A DNA stretch of 5,354 nucleotides. Source: CAZBGL01 sp964491375 (GTDB lineage: Bacteria > Desulfobacterota > Deferrisomatia > Deferrisomatales > Deferrisomataceae). The DNA is taken from contig CAZBGL010000156.1 in the NCBI GenBank assembly GCA_964491375.1, positions 1 to 5,354 on the forward strand. Direction: 5' to 3'. The position numbers and the translations under genes were made by a program. Below, one piece after another: positions 4,437 to 5,354 of the stretch (positions are counted from its first letter, which is position 1; the number at the start of each line of letters is the position of its first letter). The notes under the pieces were generated by a model. The model ran no database searches. It was not told where the DNA came from and saw nothing but the letters and a program-made list of their open reading frames with translations.

Positions 4437-5354
4437 TCAGAACGCGGCCACCACCGCGCAGTAGGCCACCAGGATCACCGCGCCGATGAGTAGGGTCAGG
4501 GCGTAGGCCTGGACCTGGCCGGTCTGGAGCCGGCGCAGCCCCGAGCCCACCGAGCGCACCACGAAGCCCGTGCCGTTCACCAGGCCGTCGATCACCACCA
4601 CGTCCCAGAAGGCGTAGCAGAACGTGGCCAGCGCCAGGGCCCCCTCCACGAACACGGCCTGGTAGATCTCGTCCACGAAGTACTTGTTGTACAGGAGCTC
4701 GTACAGGCCCCTGACCTTGGCCGCCACCTGCTTGGGCAGGTCGGGTTTCAGGATGTAGGCGACGTAGGCCACCAGGATCCCCAGCAGGGCGTACGCCACG
4801 CTCAGGAACATGAGCACGTACTCCGTGGGGTCGTGGTGGGCGGCCGCCGACGCGCCGTGGCCCGCAGCCTCGCCGGCCCACGCCGCCTTGACCAGGCCCA
4901 GCCCTGCCGCGGCGTGCGCGCCGGCTCCCGGAGCGGCCTCGGACGCCCCGCCGAACACCGGCGCCAGCCAGTGGTGGAACAGGTTCGACCCGCCCAGCGC
5001 CTGGGGGATGCCCATCCAACCGCCCACGATCGACAGCCCGGCCAGGATCCACAGGGGCACGGTCATGCTGGCCGGCGACTCGTGCACGTGCACCTCGTGG
5101 GGGTCGAACCGCTCCTTGCCGAAGAACGTCATGAACACCAGCCGGAACATGTAGAACGCCGTGATCCCGGCCGCGGCGAACCCCAGGAACCACTGGAACC
5201 GGAACCCGTTGGACCAGGCCTTCCACAGGATCTCGTCCTTGGAGAAGAACCCGGCAAGCGGCGGGATGCCCGCGATCGCGATGGTGGCGATCAGGAACGT
5301 CCAGTACGTGTGGGGCATGTACCGCCGCAGCCCCCCCATCTTGCGCATGTCCTG
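4437..5354 (-). CDS. nuoL: NADH-quinone oxidoreductase (complex I) subunit L, C-terminal half (5'-truncated by window edge)
   Basis: NuoL is the distal antiporter-like subunit of the complex I membrane arm. Only the last 305 residues are visible, ending at TGA; the family is usually 600-700 aa, so the N-terminal half with helices 1 to about 11 is outside the window. The visible part opens with QDMRKMGGLRRYMP, the loop before helix 12. GIPPLAGFFSKDEIL (29-43 of the fragment) follows, and its Lys39 corresponds to E. coli Lys399, a proposed proton exit residue. Further membrane helices lie near 55-78 and 98-118. An Ala/Gly/His-rich loop (about 136-176) precedes a helix near 178-202. NKYFVDEIYQ (223-232) opens the segment that in NuoL forms the long lateral amphipathic helix along NuoM and NuoN. 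A final helix, near 281-304, anchors it. The frame is open to the right edge. It is the first of three consecutive nuo genes here, with its stop about 22 nt before nuoM. Confidence 0.97.
   Translation of the reverse strand, partial: QDMRKMGGLRRYMPHTYWTFLIATIAIAGIPPLAGFFSKDEILWKAWSNGFRFQWFLGFAAAGITAFYMFRLVFMTFFGKERFDPHEVHVHESPASMTVPLWILAGLSIVGGWMGIPQALGGSNLFHHWLAPVFGGASEAAPGAGAHAAAGLGLVKAAWAGEAAGHGASAAAHHDPTEYVLMFLSVAYALLGILVAYVAYILKPDLPKQVAAKVRGLYELLYNKYFVDEIYQAVFVEGALALATFCYAFWDVVVIDGLVNGTGFVVRSVGSGLRRLQTGQVQAYALTLLIGAVILVAYCAVVAAF

Noticed and set aside
2519..4489. Long plus-strand open frame (656 codons) opposite nuoM
   Set aside because: It has the same shadow composition (HEEHQDG-rich, no domain), spans a gene boundary and lies against conserved NuoM coding sequence. 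Length alone is not evidence at this GC content.

Overview
The window is GC-rich and holds four protein genes, all reading leftward on the minus strand. They are the C-terminal half of nuoL (running off the right edge), complete nuoM, complete nuoN, and the N-terminal two thirds of trmFO (running off the left edge). The organism is a high-GC bacterium with a proton-pumping complex I (NDH-1). Its folate-dependent tRNA methyltransferase TrmFO argues against a typical gammaproteobacterium, which would use SAM-dependent TrmA. The style of the Nuo proteins and the dispersed-repeat-like DNA downstream would suit a deltaproteobacterium-type lineage (Desulfobacterota/Desulfuromonadota), but this is an impression and not a demonstrated placement.

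Layout in transcription order, right to left. nuoL (5354 to 4437) is followed after 22-25 nt by nuoM (4414 to 2846). A 61-nt gap containing a tandem 9-mer and a GC palindrome leads to nuoN (2784 to 1330). A strong intrinsic terminator (1271-1297) then closes the nuo transcription unit. The next ~400 nt (870-1270) carry no credible gene. Instead they are packed with short tandem repeats, inverted repeats and a REP-like double hairpin. trmFO begins at 869, behind a good Shine-Dalgarno sequence.

NuoL, NuoM and NuoN are the three antiporter-like subunits of the complex I membrane arm. All the channel Lys/Glu residues that can be checked in the three proteins are present, so the pump looks functional. 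trmFO makes m5U54 in the tRNA T-loop and has no metabolic link to complex I. The terminator and repeat-filled spacer suggest it is a separate transcription unit that is merely co-oriented.

I see no sign of a new enzymatic or defence system. The part that conventional gene annotation does not explain is the composite repeat cluster between nuoN and trmFO.
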